47,176 nt of DNA from Rhodospirillaceae bacterium (GTDB lineage: Bacteria; Pseudomonadota; Alphaproteobacteria; SMXQ01). The stretch spans positions 1 through 47,176 of the forward strand of contig CANJIM010000016.1 of the NCBI GenBank assembly GCA_947474495.1. The letters run 5' to 3'. The notes beneath the pieces are model-generated. The model was not told the origin of the DNA, did not search any database, and saw only the letters and a list, made by a program, of their open reading frames with translations. How positions within the stretch are numbered: the first letter of the stretch is position 1; each line of letters starts with the position of its first letter. A program made the position numbers and the translations under genes. Below, piece by piece: positions 24,590 through 35,641 of this stretch.

Positions 24590-25969
24590 GTGGCGAGCAA
24601 GAAGCTCTACATCAAGACCTACGGCTGCCAGATGAACGTCTATGACTCCGCGCGTATGACGGATGTCCTGGCGCCGCTCGGCTATGCGGTCACCGACACG
24701 GCGGCGGGCGCCGACATGGTGATCCTCAATACCTGCCATATCCGCGAAAAGGCGGCGGAGAAGGTCTACTCCGACCTCGGCCGTCTGCGTGAATTGAAGC
24801 AGGAGAAAGACGCCAACGGCGAGACGCTGCTGCTCGGCGTTGCCGGTTGCGTCGCGCAGGCCGAAGGCGACGAGATCGCTCGTCGCGCCCCCTTCGTCGA
24901 CATGGTGTTCGGGCCGCAGACCTATCATCGGCTGCCCGAGATGGTCGCCAAGGCGACCGGTCGTAAGACCGTGCTGGACACCGAATTTCCCGCTGAACCG
25001 AAGTTCGACCAATTGCCGGTGCCGTCGGCGGCGCAAGGCGTCACCGCGTTCCTTTCGGTGCAGGAAGGCTGCGACAAGTTCTGCACCTTCTGCGTCGTGC
25101 CCTACACGCGGGGCGCGGAATATTCCCGCCCGGCCGCGTCAGTGATCGCCGAAGCGAAGGCGCTCGTCGCGCTCGGCGTGCGCGAGCTCACGTTGCTCGG
25201 CCAGAACGTCAACGCCTATCACGGCGAAGGTCTCGATGGCCGCGAATGGTCCTTCGCCCGCCTGATCCGCGCGCTTGCCGAGATCGATGGTCTGGCGCGC
25301 ATCCGTTACACCACGTCGCATCCGAATGACATGGACCAGGATTTGATCGCCGCCCATGGCGATCTGCCGCAGCTCATGCCGTTCCTGCATCTGCCGGTGC
25401 AGTCCGGTTCCGACACGGTTCTCGAGGCGATGAACCGCAAATACACGGCGGACGATTTCCGCCGCGTCGTCGACCGCTTGCGTCAGGCGCGGCCCGATCT
25501 GGCGCTGTCGTCGGATTTCATCGTCGGTTTTCCCGGCGAGAGCGATGCCGACTTCGAGGCGACCATGGCGCTGGTGCGCGAGATCGGCTTTGCCATGGCC
25601 TATTCGTTCAAATACAGCCGCCGTCCCGGCACGCCGGCCTCGGTCATCGCCAAGCAGGTCGCCGAGGACGTGAAGACGGCGCGGCTCGATGCCCTGCTCG
25701 CTCTCCTGGTCGAACAGCAACGCGCCTTCAACGCGGCGCAAGTCGGCTGCGAACTCGACGTGCTGTTCGCCGCGCCGGGCCGTCATGACGGCCAGGTCAT
25801 GGGCCGCAGTCCTTATCTACAGGCGGTGCATGTCGAGGCGGGCGAGCAAGTCTCCACGCTGATCGGCAAGATCGCCCGCGTGCGCGTGCTGTCGGCGGCC
25901 ACCAACAGCTTGTCCGGCGAATTGCTGGCACCACGGCCGATATCTTCTTCAGGTGAGGCAGCCGCATGA
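24590..25969 (+). CDS. miaB: tRNA-2-methylthio-N6-dimethylallyladenosine synthase MiaB
   Basis: MiaB is a radical SAM methylthiotransferase that adds a methylthio group at A37 of tRNA. The 459 residues have the UPF0004 domain with cluster cysteines C13, C49 and C87, the radical SAM cluster C161-x3-C165-x2-C168, and a C-terminal TRAM domain. [12 protein letters not shown] and NTCHIREKA are diagnostic of MiaB over MtaB or RimO. GTG 24590 is the start, just ahead of the conserved [12 protein letters not shown]. It heads the miaB-phoH-ybeY-corC-lnt operon; the stop overlaps phoH in ATGA. Confidence 0.97.
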   Translation: MASKKLYIKTYGCQMNVYDSARMTDVLAPLGYAVTDTAAGADMVILNTCHIREKAAEKVYSDLGRLRELKQEKDANGETLLLGVAGCVAQAEGDEIARRAPFVDMVFGPQTYHRLPEMVAKATGRKTVLDTEFPAEPKFDQLPVPSAAQGVTAFLSVQEGCDKFCTFCVVPYTRGAEYSRPAASVIAEAKALVALGVRELTLLGQNVNAYHGEGLDGREWSFARLIRALAEIDGLARIRYTTSHPNDMDQDLIAAHGDLPQLMPFLHLPVQSGSDTVLEAMNRKYTADDFRRVVDRLRQARPDLALSSDFIVGFPGESDADFEATMALVREIGFAMAYSFKYSRRPGTPASVIAKQVAEDVKTARLDALLALLVEQQRAFNAAQVGCELDVLFAAPGRHDGQVMGRSPYLQAVHVEAGEQVSTLIGKIARVRVLSAATNSLSGELLAPRPISSSGEAAA

Positions 25970-27090
25970 GTCCGGCTGATTCCGGCACGCCGTTGCCGCC
26001 CGGTCTCGCCGAGGCGCCGCTGCAAATCGAGTTCGACGATAACCGCCTGTTGTCGCTGCTCTATGGCGAGCATGATCGCAATCTCGCGCGCATCGAAAGC
26101 GCGCTCGCTGTGCAGATCGTCACGCGCGGCAACCGTCTTGCCGTCACCGGCCCCACTGTTGCGGTCGATCAGGCGCGCCGCGCCTTGCTCGCGCTCTACA
26201 GCGATCTCAAGCGCGGACAGCCGGTCGATGCGGGCGCGCTCGATGCGGCCTTGCGCCAGGTGCAAGGCGTCGAAGCGGTGGTCCGCCCGACGCGGGGCGG
26301 CACGGCCGTGAAGACTGACGGCGATCTCGTCATCGCCACGCGCCGCCGCCAGATCTCGCCGCGCTCTGCCGTGCAGGCGACCTACCTGCGCGCCATGCGC
26401 GAGAATGAGATGGTGTTCGGCATCGGTCCCGCCGGTACCGGCAAAACCTATCTCGCCGTCGCTGCCGCCGTCGCCGCGCTCACCGCTGGCGAGGTGGACC
26501 GTATCGTGCTGTCGCGCCCGGCCGTCGAAGCGGGCGAGCGGCTCGGCTTCCTGCCCGGCGACATGCGCGAGAAGGTCGACCCCTATCTGCGGCCGCTTTA
26601 CGACGCGCTGCACGATATGTTGCCCGCCGATCAAGTTGAGAAGCGTTTGGAGTCCGGCGAGATCGAAGTGGCGCCGCTCGCCTTCATGCGCGGCCGCACG
26701 TTGGCGCATAGCTTCGTCATTCTCGACGAGGCGCAAAACACCACAGCGATGCAGATGAAGATGTGCCTGACCCGTCTCGGCGAAGGCTCGCGGATGATCG
26801 TCACCGGCGATCTCAGCCAAGTCGATCTGCCGCCGGGCACCAAGTCGGGCCTGCGCGACGCGCTGGACACGCTGCAGGGCGTCGAAGGCATCGGCGTCAT
26901 CACCTTCACCGAAGCCGATGTCATGCGCCATCCCGTCGTCGCGCGCATCGTGCGGGCCTATGAAGCGGCGGACAAATCGCGGCTCCAGCGCAAGCGCACC
27001 CCCTCGTCCTTGTCGTCTGCCGATGCGGATGACGGCGCCGTCGCCGCCCAATTGCCCGACTTCATTACCAAGCCGCGCCCAAGCGAATGA
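25966..27090 (+). CDS. PhoH family ATPase (YbeZ-like)
   Basis: A 374-residue P-loop protein with a KH-like N-terminal region, a Walker A GPAGTGKT at residues 154-161 and a Walker [10 protein letters not shown]. PhoH/YbeZ works with the endoribonuclease YbeY in RNA and ribosome metabolism. The next gene is ybeY, and the two overlap by four bases (ATGA), as does the preceding miaB. A Ser/Ala/Asp-rich tail follows the ATPase domain. Confidence 0.95.
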   Translation: MSPADSGTPLPPGLAEAPLQIEFDDNRLLSLLYGEHDRNLARIESALAVQIVTRGNRLAVTGPTVAVDQARRALLALYSDLKRGQPVDAGALDAALRQVQGVEAVVRPTRGGTAVKTDGDLVIATRRRQISPRSAVQATYLRAMRENEMVFGIGPAGTGKTYLAVAAAVAALTAGEVDRIVLSRPAVEAGERLGFLPGDMREKVDPYLRPLYDALHDMLPADQVEKRLESGEIEVAPLAFMRGRTLAHSFVILDEAQNTTAMQMKMCLTRLGEGSRMIVTGDLSQVDLPPGTKSGLRDALDTLQGVEGIGVITFTEADVMRHPVVARIVRAYEAADKSRLQRKRTPSSLSSADADDGAVAAQLPDFITKPRPSE

Positions 27091-27695
27091 GCGTCCGCAA
27101 GATCCCGAGCCTGCGCATCGCCGTGCTCGTCGAGACGCCGGCGTGGTCGAAGCGTCTGCCCGCTGTCGCCGTCCTCGTGCGCAAGTTCGCCCGCGCTGGC
27201 GTCAAGGCGGCGCTTGCCGACGGCGCGCCCCATCCCAAAGGCGCGGCGCCCTGGACGCTCACGCTATTGCTTGCCGACGATGCCGAGCTGAAAGCGTTGA
27301 ACCATGATTTTCGCGGCAAGGCCAAGCCGACCAACGTGTTGTCCTTTCCGGCTTGGGAGGACGCGCCGCAGCGCGGGTCGGCGCCTGTCAATTTGGGCGA
27401 CATCGCCGTCGCTCTGACCACCACGGCGGGCGAATCGCGCAAGCAGGGCAAGCGCTTGGCCGATCATCTGGCGCATTTGACGGTGCATGGCGTTTTACAT
27501 CTTTTCGGCTATGATCATCTCGACGATTCCCAAGCCCATGACATGGAAAGCTTGGAGCGGACGGTGCTGGCGCGCCATGGGATTTCCGATCCCTACTTTC
27601 TGCGTCCGGCGCGCAAAGCCGCCCCCCGAGCCCGCAAAAGCCCTGTCGTCAAACCAGGAGGCCGCATCCGCAAAGCGGCCCGAACGAGGACATGA
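27087..27695 (+). CDS. ybeY: Endoribonuclease YbeY
   Basis: YbeY is a zinc-dependent single-strand endoribonuclease needed for 16S rRNA 3' maturation and ribosome quality control. The zinc motif H134-x3-H138-x5-H144 is exact (HGVLHLFGYDH), and FRGKAKPTNVLSFP precedes it. The 202 residues exceed the usual 155-170 because of an N-terminal addition and a basic tail rich in Lys, Arg and Pro after about residue 170. The tail overlaps the corC start by four bases. Confidence 0.95.
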   Translation: MSVRKIPSLRIAVLVETPAWSKRLPAVAVLVRKFARAGVKAALADGAPHPKGAAPWTLTLLLADDAELKALNHDFRGKAKPTNVLSFPAWEDAPQRGSAPVNLGDIAVALTTTAGESRKQGKRLADHLAHLTVHGVLHLFGYDHLDDSQAHDMESLERTVLARHGISDPYFLRPARKAAPRARKSPVVKPGGRIRKAARTRT

Positions 27696-28657
27696 CCGAC
27701 CCGAGCCATAGTCTATTGCCCCGCGACGAGTCGCCGGCTCCGCAAGGATCGCCGGCGTCTTCTCCCGGGGCGTCTCCCATCGCGCCGCGCGGTCTGCGCG
27801 GCTTGATCCAGAAATTTCGCCGCGCCCGCAAGGCCGACGAATCGCTCCGCGAAGCCATCGAGGAGTTGATCGAGGACAGCGAGCCCGGCGAGGGCGAAAA
27901 CGGTCCGGCGGAAATCAATCCCGACGAACGGCTGCTGCTGCAGAACATCCTGCATCTGCGCGACGTGACCGCCTATGACGTGATGGTGCCGCGCGCCGAC
28001 ATCAGCGCCGTCGAAGTTTCCACGCCGCAAGCCGACCTGATCCGCCTGATGACGCAGGAAGCTCATTCGCGTCTGCCGGTCTATCGCGAATCGCTCGATG
28101 ATGTCCGCGGCGTCGTTCATATCAAGGACGTGTTGGCGCAAACGCTGACGAGCGAGCCATTCGATCTTTCCAAAATGCTGCGCAAGGTGCTGTTCGTCTC
28201 GCCGAGTATGCGCGTGCTTGATCTGCTGCTGGAGATGCGCCTGACGCGCGTGCATATGGCGATGGTGGTCGACGAGTACGGCGGCATCGATGGCCTCGTC
28301 ACCATCGAAGATATGATCGAAGCTATCGTCGGCGATATTCAAGATGAACATGACGCCGAAGAGCCCGGCATGATCGAGCGGCCCGACGGCACGTGGCTTG
28401 CCGATGCACGCACCGACATCGCTCATTTCGAGACCAAGGTCGGCGCGTTGCTCACCGATGAGGAACGCGAAGCCGACATCGACACGCTCGGCGGTCTCGT
28501 CGTTTTTCTCGCCGGCCGCGTGCCGACGCGGGGCGAAGTGGTGCGTCATTCGTCCGGCCTGCAGATCGAAGTGGTCGACGGCGATCCGCGTCGCGTCAAG
28601 CGGCTGCGCCTGCGCATGCCCGCCGATAAACCCTCGCCCGCCAACGGCGGGCGCTGA
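27692..28657 (+). CDS. corC: CorC/YbeX family CBS-domain transporter-associated protein
   Basis: A 321-residue soluble protein with a CBS pair (about residues 90-205, RDVTAYDVMVPRADISAVEV and MAMVVDEYGGIDGLVT) and a C-terminal CorC/HlyC domain (about 225-310). It lacks the CNNM membrane domain present in the gene at 3095. YbeX/CorC is implicated in Mg2+/Co2+ handling and ribosome metabolism. Position between ybeY and lnt is the classic ybeZYX-lnt order and settles the name. Confidence 0.92.
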   Translation: MTDPSHSLLPRDESPAPQGSPASSPGASPIAPRGLRGLIQKFRRARKADESLREAIEELIEDSEPGEGENGPAEINPDERLLLQNILHLRDVTAYDVMVPRADISAVEVSTPQADLIRLMTQEAHSRLPVYRESLDDVRGVVHIKDVLAQTLTSEPFDLSKMLRKVLFVSPSMRVLDLLLEMRLTRVHMAMVVDEYGGIDGLVTIEDMIEAIVGDIQDEHDAEEPGMIERPDGTWLADARTDIAHFETKVGALLTDEEREADIDTLGGLVVFLAGRVPTRGEVVRHSSGLQIEVVDGDPRRVKRLRLRMPADKPSPANGGR

Positions 28658-28660
28658 CAG

Positions 28661-30214
28661 GTGTTTGGCGCGATCGAGCGCGGTGCCGCAAAGCTCGCCG
28701 CATTGACCGGCTGGCGCCGTCTGCTGGCGGCCTTCGGTCTCGGTCTCTTGTCGGTCGGCGCTTTGCCGCCCTTCTACGTCGTGCCGTTGCTCGCCGTCGC
28801 CTTCACCGGCTTGCTGTGGCTTGCCTATGGCGCCAAAACGCCGCGCGCCGCCTTCCTCATCGGCTGGGCCTTCGGTTTCGGCCATTACGCTGCCGGGCTT
28901 TATTGGATCACCAACGCGCTGCTGGTCGATGCCGCCAAATTCGGCTGGCTGGTGCCCTTTGCCGTCAGCGGGCTGTCGCTGTTCCTCGGCTTGTTTGCCG
29001 CCGTTGCGCTTTACGCGCTGCATCACTTGCGGGCGCGCGGCTTCGCGCAAGGCTGGGGCGGGCCGCTCGGTTTCGCGCTCGCCTGGACGGCGGTCGAATG
29101 GCTACGCGGCCACATCCTCACCGGCTTTCCATGGAATCAGATCGCCACGGTGTGGAGCGGCCTGCCGGTCATGACCCAGAGCGCGGCGCTGTTCGGCGCC
29201 TATGGGCTGTCGTTGCTGACGGTGGCCGCTGCCGCGGCTTTCGCACCGCTAGGCGAGCCGGGTCTGCCCTCGCTGGCACGGCGTCGCGCGCTGTTGCTGC
29301 TCTTGCCCTTGGCGCTTTGCGCCTTTTTCGGCGTGTGGCGCATGAGCGGCGCCAGCGATGCGGATGTGCCGGGCGTCAACTTGCGGCTCGTGCAGGGCAA
29401 CATCGATCAGCGACTCAAGTGGCAGGACGACGTGCGCGTCGAAACGGCGCGCAAATATCTCGCGCTGTCGGCGCAGCCGTCCGTCAAACCCATCAATGCT
29501 GTGATCTGGCCGGAGACGGCGCTGCCGTTCTTCCTCGCCGACGAGCCTGAACTGCGCGCGGCGCTCGGCCAGCTTGCGGGTCGTCTCGCGCCGGGTGCGC
29601 TCGTCATCACCGGCACGCCGCGCGCCGAGCGGGTGCCGTACCGTGTGTGGAACAGCGTGCAGGCGGTGAACGCCGGTGGCGAGATCGTCGCCACGTACGA
29701 CAAGTTTCATCTCGTACCGTTCGGCGAATATATGCCGCTGCGCGGGCTACTGCCGTTCGACAAGATCACGGCTGGCGCGGTGGATTTTTCTGCCGGGCCC
29801 GGGCCGCAGACTCTCGCGCTGCCGGGCTTGCCGCCGGCGTCGCCGCTCGTCTGCTACGAGGTCATCTTTCCGGGCAATGTCACCGACCATCGCACGCGCG
29901 CCGGTTGGCTGCTCAATGTCACCAACGATGGCTGGTTCGGCATCTCGACAGGACCGCATCAGCATCTTGCCAGCGCGCGGTTGCGCGCCGTCGAGGAGGG
30001 CCTGCCGCTTGTGCGCGCTGCGAACACCGGCATTTCAGCCATTGTCGATTCTTACGGCCGGTTGCGAATGTCTCTCGCTCTCGGCAGCGCCGGCGTGCTC
30101 GATGGCGCTCTGCCGGCCGCCTTGCCGCCGACGTTCTATGCACGCTTCGGCGATTTCATTTTTTTCCTCATGTTCGCCGTTGGTCTTGTCGGCTGCGCCA
30201 TTCGCCGACGTTAA
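28661..30214 (+). CDS. lnt: Apolipoprotein N-acyltransferase
   Basis: Lnt adds the third acyl chain to the N-terminal Cys of lipoproteins in the inner membrane. The 517-residue protein has N-terminal transmembrane helices followed by a periplasmic nitrilase-fold domain with the Glu-Lys-Cys triad: Glu285 in VIWPETALPFF, Lys348 in YDKFHLVPFGEY and Cys398 in SPLVCYEVIFP. A final C-terminal helix precedes the basic tail. GTG 28661 is used, three bases after the corC stop. Confidence 0.95.
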   Translation: MFGAIERGAAKLAALTGWRRLLAAFGLGLLSVGALPPFYVVPLLAVAFTGLLWLAYGAKTPRAAFLIGWAFGFGHYAAGLYWITNALLVDAAKFGWLVPFAVSGLSLFLGLFAAVALYALHHLRARGFAQGWGGPLGFALAWTAVEWLRGHILTGFPWNQIATVWSGLPVMTQSAALFGAYGLSLLTVAAAAAFAPLGEPGLPSLARRRALLLLLPLALCAFFGVWRMSGASDADVPGVNLRLVQGNIDQRLKWQDDVRVETARKYLALSAQPSVKPINAVIWPETALPFFLADEPELRAALGQLAGRLAPGALVITGTPRAERVPYRVWNSVQAVNAGGEIVATYDKFHLVPFGEYMPLRGLLPFDKITAGAVDFSAGPGPQTLALPGLPPASPLVCYEVIFPGNVTDHRTRAGWLLNVTNDGWFGISTGPHQHLASARLRAVEEGLPLVRAANTGISAIVDSYGRLRMSLALGSAGVLDGALPAALPPTFYARFGDFIFFLMFAVGLVGCAIRRR

Positions 30215-30434
30215 GCGCGCGCCGAATATGAGAATCATCGGCCCTTTGCCGATCGCGTGATCCATCGCGCGTTTCGCCCCGTCAGCAGCGGCCTTACGAA
30301 AAATTGACTGAGAAATGCGAGACAGCGAGGCGACGCGAGCATACACTTGTATGCGAGTATCCAGCCGGCGCTGGCTGTTGACGGACTGCCGCGAGCCGCG
30401 TCCGCATCGGCCAAGCCGTCAGTCGAGGGGAAGT
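30215..30434. promoter_or_regulatory. Regulatory gap upstream of the XRE gene, with a 16-bp palindrome
   Basis: A hairpin ATCGGC/GCCGAT (30237-30253) follows lnt. At 30340-30355 lies GCATACA-CT-TGTATGC, a 7+7 bp palindrome with a two-base centre, about 80 bases before the XRE start. Its size and place suit an operator for the helix-turn-helix protein encoded downstream (autoregulation). A TTGACG hexamer lies at about 30377. Confidence 0.5.
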
Positions 30435-30935
30435 ATGGTTAGAGTGCCGCGTGCTGGGGCAGCGCGAGTGAGCGTCGCCCGTCGGGGAGATGATGTTGCT
30501 GATCCGGTAGACATTCATGTCGGTCGCCGCTTGCGGCAACGGCGGACATTGCTCGGTCTGAGCCAAGATAAGCTCGGTCGTGCCGTCGGACTGACCTTCC
30601 AGCAAATTCAGAAATACGAACGCGGCGCCAATCGCATTGGTGCCAGCCGCCTCCTCCAGTTTAGCCGCGCCCTCACCGTGCCTGTCGCCTATTTCTTCGA
30701 AGACGCGCCAGGCCTGACCGACAAGCCGTCGCGCGCGAGCGCCAAGTCCGACGGCAAGATGAAGGCCGGCCCGAAGGGCGCGGTCCGGGATGGCGCGCTG
30801 GATGCGGCGGGTCACGACCCCTTCTCGCGGCGCGAGACTCTCGACCTGGTGCGCGCCTATTACGCCATTTCCAAGCCGATCGTGCGCAAGCGCGTCCTCG
30901 ACCTGCTGCGCGAGCTGGCCAAAGCCGAAGCGTAA
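30435..30935 (+). CDS. XRE-family helix-turn-helix transcriptional regulator (PraR/PhrR-like)
   Basis: A 166-residue regulator with a Cro/C1-type HTH at about residues 28-85 (GRRLRQRRTLLGLSQDKLGR, then GLTFQQIQKYERGANRIGAS). VAYFFEDAPG and a linker follow, then a C-terminal helical segment (residues 135-164, SRRETLDLVRAYYAI) that probably mediates oligomerisation. The text resembles rhizobial PhrR/PraR regulators from memory. ATG 30435 follows GAGGGG (30425-30430); the open frame reaches further upstream but is Arg-rich and unlikely to be translated. Target genes are unknown; metK is next downstream. Confidence 0.85.
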   Translation: MVRVPRAGAARVSVARRGDDVADPVDIHVGRRLRQRRTLLGLSQDKLGRAVGLTFQQIQKYERGANRIGASRLLQFSRALTVPVAYFFEDAPGLTDKPSRASAKSDGKMKAGPKGAVRDGALDAAGHDPFSRRETLDLVRAYYAISKPIVRKRVLDLLRELAKAEA

Positions 30936-31002
30936 GGCGGGCTGGGCGGGCTCGGCCGCCAGGGCGAGATCGACCGGACGGCAAATCCCCTTGACGCTCT
31001 CG

Positions 31003-31143
31003 GCAAAGGTTGCAACAACCCAGCGCTAAGGTGCGGAAAAGGGAAGAAAAACCGCGCCTCGCCCGTGCTCCATAGCGGTGCGCGCTATCCTTCCCGTCAT
31101 CGCCCGCGCAGCTTGCGCATCCATCGGCTCTCGGAGGTCATCC
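31003..31143. promoter_or_regulatory. metK 5' region with three possible hairpins
   Basis: Going downstream there is GGTTG-CAA-CAACC, then GGTGCGG paired with CCGCGCC (one G-U pair) around a purine-rich loop, then ATAGCG-GTGCG-CGCTAT shortly before the GGAGG site. Leaders of SAM synthetase genes are often riboswitch-controlled, but I could not match this one to the SAM-II, SAM-V or SAM/SAH consensus as I remember them. Confidence 0.3.
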
Positions 31144-32361
<1,218 letters not shown>

Positions 32362-32382
32362 ACGCCGCACGTGCTTTGACTG

Positions 32383-32413
32383 CAACGGCCGGTCGTCATG
32401 CGACCGGCCGTTG
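32383..32413 (+). terminator. Strong hairpin after metK
   Basis: A perfect 13-bp stem (CAACGGCCGGTCG and its complement) with a TCATG loop follows the metK stop by 21 bases. The downstream sequence TCGTATCC has only a weak U-tract, so it may stabilise the mRNA 3' end or end transcription inefficiently. The trmB start lies 18 bases beyond. Confidence 0.7.
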
Positions 32414-32431
32414 TCGTATCCTGAGCCGGTG

Positions 32432-33181
32432 ATGCCGAAGATTTCTTCTTCCACGGATGACATGCCTGATGAGAAGGGCCCCGATGAGCGGGCGGATGTC
32501 GGTCGCCTATATGGCCGCCGCCTCGGCCGACCCTTGCGCGCGGGGCGGCAATCCGCCGTCGATTCATGGTTGCCGCGCCTCGGCGTGACCTTGCCGCCGG
32601 CGCCGGCGACCCTGGATCCCGTCGCGCTGTTCGAAGCGCCCGTCACCGAGGCTTGGCTCGAAGTCGGCTTCGGCGCCGGCGAGCATCTCTTGGCGCAGGC
32701 CGCCGCCCATCCCCACGCCGGCCTGATCGGCTGCGAGCCCTTCATCAACGGCATGGCGGCGCTGCTGTCAGAGATCGACCACGTCCCGGCCCGCGCGGCC
32801 AACATCCGCGTCCTGATGGATGACGCCCGGCTGCTGCTCGCCGGCCTGAAGGACGCGAGCATCGCTAAAGCCTTCGTGCTGTTTCCCGATCCCTGGCCGA
32901 AAGCGCGCCATCACAAGCGCCGCTTCGTCGCCAAAGCCAATCTCGACCAGCTGGCCCGCGTGCTGCAGGACGGCGCGGAACTCCGCCTCGCCACCGACGA
33001 TCCGGGGTATTTGCGCTGGATGCTGGTGGAAATGACCGATCACCCGGCCTTCCGCTGGACCGCCCGGCGCCCCGCCGACTGGCGCCAACGGCCCGCCGAT
33101 TCGCCTAAAACTCGCTATGAAAACAAGGGCTTAGCTGGTGCCGCCCCGGCCTTCATGACCTGGCGGCGCCAGCCCCGCTAA
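32432..33181 (+). CDS. trmB: tRNA (guanine-N7-)-methyltransferase TrmB
   Basis: TrmB methylates G46 of tRNA using SAM. The 249 residues have RLYGRRLGRPLR at the start of the domain, the SAM-binding EVGFGAGEHLLAQAA, GCEPFINGMAALL and the family-defining FPDPWPKARHHKRRF. The usual glutamate of the GFEPF-type motif is retained. ATG 32432 and ATG 32462 are both possible starts; neither has a good ribosome binding site and the region between is not conserved. Confidence 0.94.
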   Translation: MPKISSSTDDMPDEKGPDERADVGRLYGRRLGRPLRAGRQSAVDSWLPRLGVTLPPAPATLDPVALFEAPVTEAWLEVGFGAGEHLLAQAAAHPHAGLIGCEPFINGMAALLSEIDHVPARAANIRVLMDDARLLLAGLKDASIAKAFVLFPDPWPKARHHKRRFVAKANLDQLARVLQDGAELRLATDDPGYLRWMLVEMTDHPAFRWTARRPADWRQRPADSPKTRYENKGLAGAAPAFMTWRRQPR

Positions 33182-33537
33182 GGCGGCTTTAGACCCCGCC
33201 CCGCCCCATCCGGCAGGCAGGACGGCGCCAGCCGGCGCGCCCCAATGGCCCAACAACCTTGAAGAAATCGCCGAAACGGCTATATTTCCCCTGCCTTGAC
33301 ACAAGGCCTCCTTTACATCGGTCGAGTTTGGTAGCGGGTGGGCCGGCGGCCCACTTCTGTCGCCGCTTTGATTTCGCATTCGCTGGCGCTGTCGCCGAGA
33401 CGACCGAGAACGAGGGCATGATCCCGACGGATGTCGGCGCCGATTTGGCTGCTGATAGGCTTTTGGGGCCGCGCGCTGAAATGCGTCGCGGTGCTTCGCA
33501 TGACGACGACGTTGCAGATTGAGACGCTAGAGATCGC
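33182..33537. promoter_or_regulatory. Promoter and long leader of the rimP-nusA-infB operon
   Basis: A good sigma-70-type promoter, TTGAAG (33259-33264), 16 bases, TATATT (33281-33286), gives a leader of about 240 bases before rimP. Early in the leader is a perfect hairpin GTGGGCC-GGC-GGCCCAC at 33338-33354 followed by TTCTGT, which could be an attenuator. A second candidate -35, TTGACA, lies at 33296-33301 without a clear -10. Long leaders before rimP-nusA are common because NusA controls its own operon. No gene is supported here. Confidence 0.6.
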
Positions 33538-34032
33538 ATGGATATCGCAGAGCGCATTGCCGGCATGATCGAGCCCGCCCTCACGGACATGGGCTACGCC
33601 CTCGTGCGCGTGCAGCTGTCCGGCGCCTCGCGGCTGACACTGCAGATCATGGCCGAGCGGACCGACGGCGAGAACATGAAGGTCGACGATTGCGCCGACA
33701 TCAGCCGCGCCGTCTCGGCGCTGCTCGACGTCGAAGACCCGATCGAGGCCGCCTATAGCCTGGAAGTCTCGTCGCCCGGCATCGACCGTCCGCTGGTCAA
33801 GCCGGCCGACTACGAGCGCTGGGCCGGCTTCGAGGCGCGCATCGACACGGCCATGCCGGTCGATGGGCGCAAACGCTTTCGCGGCCGTCTCATCGGCCTC
33901 GCTGGCGACGACGTGAAATTGCGGCTCGACGATGGCGCCGACGCGGTTGTTCCGCTCGCCGCTATTTCGCGCGCCAAGTTAATGCTGACTGACGACCTCA
34001 TCGAAGCCGCGCAAAGCGGCAAGCGCACCTAA
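33538..34032 (+). CDS. rimP: Ribosome maturation factor RimP
   Basis: RimP assists 30S subunit assembly. The 164 residues show the two-domain family layout: the N-terminal alpha/beta domain with DCADISRAVSALLDVEDPI and YSLEVSSPGIDRPL (about residues 56-85), and a C-terminal SH3-like barrel. It heads the nusA-infB operon and ends 31 bases before nusA. Confidence 0.95.
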   Translation: MDIAERIAGMIEPALTDMGYALVRVQLSGASRLTLQIMAERTDGENMKVDDCADISRAVSALLDVEDPIEAAYSLEVSSPGIDRPLVKPADYERWAGFEARIDTAMPVDGRKRFRGRLIGLAGDDVKLRLDDGADAVVPLAAISRAKLMLTDDLIEAAQSGKRT

Positions 34033-34063
34033 CGCGCATCTAACCCAAGGACGCAACGACACC

Positions 34064-35617
34064 ATGGCGATCGACACGACACTGGGCCTCGCCCGTCCCG
34101 AACTGATCCAGGTGGCCGACACGGTCGCCCGCGAGAAGAGCATCGACCGTGAGGAAGTGCTCGTCGCGATGGAGCAGGCCATCCAGAAGGCGGGCCGCTC
34201 CAAGTACGGGCACGAGCACGACATTCGCGCCGACATCAACCGCAAGACCGGCGAGATCATGCTCGCCAAATATACCGAGATCGTCGAGACCGTCGAAAAC
34301 GAATCGACGCAGATCGATCTCAAGAACGGCTTGCGCAAGAAGCCTGACGCGCAGCTCGGCGACTTCATCGTCGAAACGCTGCCGCCGATCGATTTTGGTC
34401 GCATCGCCGCGCAAACCGCCAAGCAGGTCATCGTGCAGAAGGTGCGCGACGCCGAGCGTCAGCGCCAGTTCCGCGAATACAAGGATCGCGTCGGCGAGGT
34501 CATCAACGGCCTCGTGAAGCGCGTCGAGTACGGCAACATCACCGTCGATCTGGGTCGCGCCGAAGCCGTGCTGCGCCGCGACGAGAGCCTGCCGCGCGAA
34601 AATCTCCGCCAGTCCGACCGCGTGCGCGCCTACATCTACGAAGTGCGCGAAGAGCCGCGCGGCCCGCAGATCTTCCTGTCGCGCACGCGCCCGGAATTTA
34701 TGGCCAAGCTGTTCGCCCAGGAAGTGCCGGAGATTTATGACGGCATCATCGAGATCAAGTCGGTCGCCCGCGATCCCGGTAGCCGCGCCAAGATCGCCGT
34801 GCTGTCGAACGACAGCAGCATCGATCCGGTCGGCGCTTGCGTCGGCATGCGCGGCTCGCGCGTGCAGGCCGTCGTGCAGGAGCTGCAGGGCGAGAAGATC
34901 GACATCATTCAATGGTCGCTCGATCCGGCGACCTTCGTGGTGAACGCGCTGGCGCCCGCCGAAGTCACCAAGGTCGTGCTCGATGAAGAGCAGCATCGCA
35001 TCGAAGTGGTGGTGCCGGACGATCAGCTCTCGCTGGCCATCGGCCGCCGCGGCCAGAACGTGCGTCTCGCTTCGCAGCTCACCGGTTGGGACATTGCTAT
35101 CCTGACCGAAGCGCAGGAGTCGGAGCGCCGTCAGGCTGAATTCCATTCGCGCTCGCAGATGTTCATCGACGCGCTCGATGTCGACGACGTCATCGCTCAC
35201 CTGCTGGTTACGGAAGGCTTCTCCTCGGTCGAGGAAGTCGCCTTCGTGCCGGTCGAGGATCTGGCGGACATCGAGGGCTTCGACGAGAGCATCGCCGAGG
35301 AACTCCGCAACCGCGCCCAGGCGTTCCTCTCCGAACAGGAAGAGAAAATGACCGCCCGCCACAAGGAGCTGGGCGTCGACGAAGCGCTCACCGAAATCGA
35401 GCTGCTGACGCCGGCCGATCTGGTGAAGCTCGGCGAGAAGGGCGTGAAAACGCTCGACGACCTCGCCGATCTGGCCAGCGACGAACTGATCGAGATCGTC
35501 GAACGCAAGATGTCGAACGACGACGCCAACGCGGTCATCATGGCCGCGCGCGCTCACTGGTTTGCCGACGAGCCTGCCGCTTCTGACGAAGCCGGCACGC
35601 CCACCGGGCAGGCTTGA
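34064..35617 (+). CDS. nusA: Transcription termination/antitermination protein NusA
   Basis: NusA binds RNA polymerase and modulates pausing, termination and antitermination. The 517 residues contain the N-terminal polymerase-binding domain (about 1-130), S1 (about 135-200), two KH domains ([20 protein letters not shown] near 260 and [20 protein letters not shown] near 325) and two C-terminal acidic helix-hairpin repeats (about 370-500). The C-terminal repeats are characteristic of proteobacterial NusA. Confidence 0.97.
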   Translation: MAIDTTLGLARPELIQVADTVAREKSIDREEVLVAMEQAIQKAGRSKYGHEHDIRADINRKTGEIMLAKYTEIVETVENESTQIDLKNGLRKKPDAQLGDFIVETLPPIDFGRIAAQTAKQVIVQKVRDAERQRQFREYKDRVGEVINGLVKRVEYGNITVDLGRAEAVLRRDESLPRENLRQSDRVRAYIYEVREEPRGPQIFLSRTRPEFMAKLFAQEVPEIYDGIIEIKSVARDPGSRAKIAVLSNDSSIDPVGACVGMRGSRVQAVVQELQGEKIDIIQWSLDPATFVVNALAPAEVTKVVLDEEQHRIEVVVPDDQLSLAIGRRGQNVRLASQLTGWDIAILTEAQESERRQAEFHSRSQMFIDALDVDDVIAHLLVTEGFSSVEEVAFVPVEDLADIEGFDESIAEELRNRAQAFLSEQEEKMTARHKELGVDEALTEIELLTPADLVKLGEKGVKTLDDLADLASDELIEIVERKMSNDDANAVIMAARAHWFADEPAASDEAGTPTGQA

Positions 35618-35641
35618 TGTAGCACCGGGCGCGAGGCAACC

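Noticed and set aside
31003-31143. Known SAM-II or SAM/SAH riboswitch before metK
   Set aside because: Hairpins exist, but I could not find the conserved core sequences, so only a generic structured leader is reported.
33259-33522. 87-codon plus-strand frame in the rimP leader
   Set aside because: It begins inside the predicted promoter, has no ribosome binding site and matches no family I know; the region is better read as a leader.
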